Source of the DNA: a bacterium
GTDB lineage: Bacteria > CAIJMQ01 > JAADFP01
Length of the DNA stretch: 8,572 nt
Reading direction: 5' to 3'
Assembly (NCBI GenBank): GCA_027021085.1
Contig: JALUVB010000123.1
Location: 1-8,572 of the forward strand
Under the pieces are notes generated by a model. The model saw only the letters and a program-made list of their open reading frames with translations. It ran no database searches and was not told where the DNA came from. Position 1 is the first letter of the stretch, and each line of letters begins with the position of its first letter. This document shows, piece after piece, positions 6,751 through 8,572 of this stretch. A program made the translations under genes and the position numbers.

Positions 6751-6778
6751 GTAGTGAGTAGCGAGTAGATAGTAGTGA
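6751..6778. repeat. Heptad tandem repeat, GTAGCGA type, block 2
   Basis: Four 7-bp units begin with GTAG and end in TGA, CGA, ATA and TGA. As in block 1, the third unit is the most divergent (TTA there, ATA here). Confidence 0.88.
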
Positions 6779-6797
6779 GGGAGGAATAGATCCCTCC

Positions 6798-6834
6798 CCG
6801 CCTGTGCAGGCGGATATTCACCCCGAAAGTGGGG
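6798..6834. repeat. Two adjacent hairpins before the oxidase promoter
   Basis: CCGCCTG (6798-6804) and CAGGCGG (6807-6813) form a perfect 7-bp inverted repeat with a 2-bp centre. CCCC (6821-6824) and GGGG (6831-6834) flank GAAAGT. No T-tract follows, so a classical terminator is not supported. The first hairpin shares the CCTGC/GCAGG core with the one at 6546-6565. Confidence 0.55.
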
Positions 6835-6853
6835 ATTTGGCTGCGCCTCATAT

Positions 6854-6881
6854 TTGACATTCACCTGATGCCTGTGATACT
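6854..6881 (+). promoter_or_regulatory. Sigma70-type promoter with extended -10 for the oxidase gene
   Basis: A perfect -35 hexamer TTGACA (6854-6859) is followed by a 16-bp spacer and GATACT (6876-6881), a 4/6 match to TATAAT. TG at 6873-6874 supplies the extended -10 element. Transcription would start near 6888 and leave a leader of about 100 nt before ATG 6989. Confidence 0.55.
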
Positions 6882-6988
6882 TTTGGCTAAGATTAGACAT
6901 CTTTTCGTGTAGCTTATGCCAGATGCTTTAGCAGAAAATACGAGAGAAAGACATCACACAGTTTAGGGGTAAGGACCCAGGCCAAATC

Positions 6989-8416
6989 ATGATTATAAAA
7001 AAGGACAAAGAAGAGATACTTTCCTACCTGGAGGATGCCTCCAATTTTCCTCCGGGAAAAGCAGAGGCGCTGTTTATCCCGGAAAATGAAGCCGAATTAA
7101 GAGAAATCCTCCTGGATTGTGCAGGGAAGAGAATTCCCCTTACCATATCAGGCGCAGGAACAGGAACAGTAGGAGGCAGAATTCCCTCTTCAGATACGGG
7201 GGGATGCATCCTATCGCTGGAAAAACTTTCCTGCATCAAGGAAATAAATGAAAAAGAAAAGAGAGCAGTTCTGGGTGCCGGAGTTGTAATAGAGGAGTTT
7301 TTAAAACGCCTGGAATCCAAGGGGCTTTTCTACCCTCCTTTTCCCACAGAAAGAACTGCTTTTATTGGCGGTAATGTAGCTACCAATGCTTCCGGAGAAT
7401 ACAGTTTCTATTTCGGAGCTACACGCAGGTATGTAAAAAGAATTAAAGTTTTCCTCTCCGGTGGGGAAGAATGGAATCTTAAAAGGGGAGAGTTCAGGGC
7501 AAATGCGGATGGTGTTATAAAGATAGGAGATAGGAGAATACGCATACCAGGTTATACAAGTCCTGCTATTAAAAACTCTGCCGGATATTATTCTGCACCG
7601 GGGATGGACCTGATAGATCTCTTTATCGGCTCAGAAGGCACACTGGGAGTGATAACAGAAGTAGAGGTGGAAATCATCCCTTCTCTTCCGCCCAGGTTTA
7701 TTGCGGTAGCCTTCTTCCGGGAAAAGAAAGCCCTGCAAGTGGTAGGAGAAATTAAGAAGAGGAAAGAGCTTTCTCCTCTATCTCTGGAATATTTTGACAG
7801 AGAAAGTCTGCGTTTCCTGCAGAAAGATTTTCCCTCTATTCCCGCTGGTTCCGTAGAGGCACTTTATATTGAAGATATAGAAGATAACCTGGAAGAATGG
7901 GCAGAGTTCCTGGATGAATTTTCTCCTCTGGACAACTGGATTTCCCTGGATGAGGTAAGCTACAGGAAACTTATCAATTTAAGATACCGCCTTCCCGAAA
8001 ATGTGAATGAATACTTCAAACACCTGGGCTCCCACAAGATAGCCCTGGATATCGCTGTGCCTGAAGACAAATTCCCCTCTCTCTTTAATTACTACGAGGA
8101 AATCAGGGAGAAGTATTCTGTGGAAGGGGTAATATTTGGCCACATAGGAGAAGACCACCTGCATTTTAACCTGTTTCCTTCCAACCTGAGCAGGGAAGAG
8201 ATTGAGGATATTTATACTGAGGCAGTGAAATTCGGTATCTCCCTGGGAGGGACAGTCTCAGCTGAACATGGCATAGGGAAAACCAAGCACAAATATCTTG
8301 CCCTGATGTACGGAGAAAAAGGAATACAGGAAATGGTTAGGGTAAAAAAAGAGATAGACCCCTGGATAATTCTGGGGTTGGACAACATCTTTCCCCATAC
8401 TCTTTTACAAAGATAA
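6989..8416 (+). CDS. GlcD-like FAD-linked oxidase (D-lactate/glycolate dehydrogenase type)
   Basis: 475 aa flavoprotein that probably oxidises a 2-hydroxy acid such as D-lactate or glycolate; no signal peptide, so cytosolic or peripheral to the inner membrane. The FAD-binding PCMH domain shows SGAGTGTVGG (54-63), IGGNVATNASG (127-137), NSAGY (196-200) and SEGTLGVITE (215-224). The C-terminal cap has GHIGEDHLHFN (384-394), the family's metal/substrate histidines, and AEHGIGKTK (425-433). The usual NPGK-type ending after the conserved DP is GLDN here. The length is normal for GlcD/Dld. GlcD enzymes often work with an Fe-S partner (GlcF-like), which is not seen in the window. ATG 6989 is preceded by AAGGA (6971-6975), about 13 nt away, which is longer than ideal. 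The exact substrate cannot be read from the sequence. Confidence 0.9.
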   Translation: MIIKKDKEEILSYLEDASNFPPGKAEALFIPENEAELREILLDCAGKRIPLTISGAGTGTVGGRIPSSDTGGCILSLEKLSCIKEINEKEKRAVLGAGVVIEEFLKRLESKGLFYPPFPTERTAFIGGNVATNASGEYSFYFGATRRYVKRIKVFLSGGEEWNLKRGEFRANADGVIKIGDRRIRIPGYTSPAIKNSAGYYSAPGMDLIDLFIGSEGTLGVITEVEVEIIPSLPPRFIAVAFFREKKALQVVGEIKKRKELSPLSLEYFDRESLRFLQKDFPSIPAGSVEALYIEDIEDNLEEWAEFLDEFSPLDNWISLDEVSYRKLINLRYRLPENVNEYFKHLGSHKIALDIAVPEDKFPSLFNYYEEIREKYSVEGVIFGHIGEDHLHFNLFPSNLSREEIEDIYTEAVKFGISLGGTVSAEHGIGKTKHKYLALMYGEKGIQEMVRVKKEIDPWIILGLDNIFPHTLLQR

Positions 8417-8572
8417 GGAGAGAATTCCCGCGGTGCCTCAGGATAAACCATAAAAGTATATCTTTGGCACAACACCCAAAACTAATTTTCGCCTCTGCCT
8501 GTCCATATCCCGCTTTCACCTCGGAGTCGGGCTGCGCGGGTATGACATGCGGGCAGGCTTGCTGCTGCAAAT
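8417..8572. other. Non-coding tail after the oxidase gene
   Basis: No open frame with family likeness and no clear intrinsic terminator. A weak GTGCC (8433-8437)/GGCAC (8466-8470) pairing spans a long loop without a T-tract. Confidence 0.5.
8497..8558 (-). repeat. Imperfect palindrome, dispersed-repeat-like
   Basis: Outer arms GCCTGTCC (8497-8504) and GGGCAGGC (8551-8558) pair with one G-T type mismatch. Inner arms CATATCCCGC (8504-8513) and GCGGGTATG (8536-8544) pair with one bulged base. On the minus strand it contains GTCATACC (8546-8539), 7/8 identical to GTCATGCC at 6543-6550. It therefore looks like a longer member of the same repeat class with an enlarged loop. Confidence 0.55.

Larger units (their letters stand above)
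6686..6752. repeat. 67-bp direct repeat, copy B
   Basis: Second copy of 6372-6438, with 65 of 67 positions identical. Here the GTAG-type block follows the AGTGAAC block, whereas at copy A it precedes the TAGAC block. Confidence 0.92.
6229..6988. other. Gene-free intergenic region with heptad mosaic and hairpins
   Basis: About 760 bp between the divergently transcribed kinase and oxidase genes. Two minus-strand open frames (6293-6565 and 6544-6900) exist only because they translate the heptads and hairpins, giving repeated SLFTAYCSLSPSLQSKVYGL-like text and MPASAGMTG. They have no recognisable domain and I do not call them genes. In 6443-6542 and 6602-6652 I see nothing beyond loose AT/GC mixtures. 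The right end carries the promoter and leader of the oxidase gene. Confidence 0.75.

Noticed and set aside
6331-6778. CRISPR array
   Set aside because: Units are 7 bp with no unique spacers of 30-40 bp, the direct repeat occurs only twice, and no cas gene is present.
6821-6840. Intrinsic terminator at the CCCC/GGGG hairpin
   Set aside because: The stem is four pairs and is followed by GGGATTTGG rather than a T-tract; no gene on the + strand ends just upstream.
6544-6900. Minus-strand 118-aa open frame
   Set aside because: It consists largely of heptad translation with a 7-residue period that follows automatically from 7-bp repeats; not evidence for a protein.
6889-6988. Riboswitch or structured leader of the oxidase gene
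   Set aside because: The leader is about 100 nt but shows no recognisable conserved riboswitch core or strong helices.
8433-8470. Terminator after the oxidase gene (GTGCC/GGCAC)
   Set aside because: Five-pair stem with a loop of nearly 30 bases and no T-tract; too weak to call.

Overview
The window is bacterial chromosomal DNA. It carries six protein-coding genes and one gene-poor stretch of about 750 bp that is full of short repeats. The proteins are rich in Lys and Glu. Arginine is mostly encoded by AGA/AGG and Ile often by ATA, a style seen in many thermophilic or subsurface uncultured bacteria. I cannot assign a phylum from sequence alone. All core families (DnaJ, PyrE, GlmM-like mutase, GlcD-like oxidase) are bacterial or bacterial-compatible, and no phage or plasmid gene is present.

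Left part (1-5405, + strand): a tightly packed operon-like run. It begins with dnaJ, cut by the window start. It continues with a GlmU-like sugar nucleotidyltransferase, a GlmM-like phosphohexomutase, a divergent polysaccharide-deacetylase-like (NodB-fold) protein and pyrE. The junctions are a 7-nt overlap, an ATGA overlap, a 2-nt gap and another ATGA overlap, which suggests co-transcription and translational coupling. The two sugar enzymes plausibly act in sequence: the mutase makes hexose/hexosamine-1-phosphate and the nucleotidyltransferase makes NDP-sugar. The deacetylase-like protein may act on a related sugar. PyrE feeds the UMP/UTP pool that a UDP-sugar pathway consumes.

Middle (5374-6228, - strand): a soluble, single-domain Hanks-type Ser/Thr kinase, convergent with pyrE and overlapping its 3' end by 32 bp. 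It keeps HRD but has Ser in place of the helix-C Glu and DFD in place of DFG. A possible promoter sits so close to its start codon that the mRNA could be leaderless.

Repeat region (6229-6988): no convincing gene. It contains eight blocks, 34 units in all, built from four different 7-bp units (consensus GTAGCGA, TAGACYN, AGTRAAY and CAACTAA). Two composite copies share a 67-bp direct repeat, with the GTAG block on opposite sides. Perfect hairpins lie between and beside them. A good sigma70-type promoter with an extended -10 follows and reads into the last gene.

Right part (6989-8416, + strand): a GlcD-like FAD-linked oxidase/dehydrogenase of the D-lactate/glycolate type. No iron-sulfur partner gene is visible. 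The last 156 bp are non-coding and end in an imperfect palindrome that resembles one of the hairpin repeats upstream.

The most unusual structure is the heptad mosaic. The most unusual proteins are the kinase with two altered catalytic motifs, the GlmU-like protein without the GlmU acetyltransferase signature, and the deacetylase-like protein with an incomplete metal motif.
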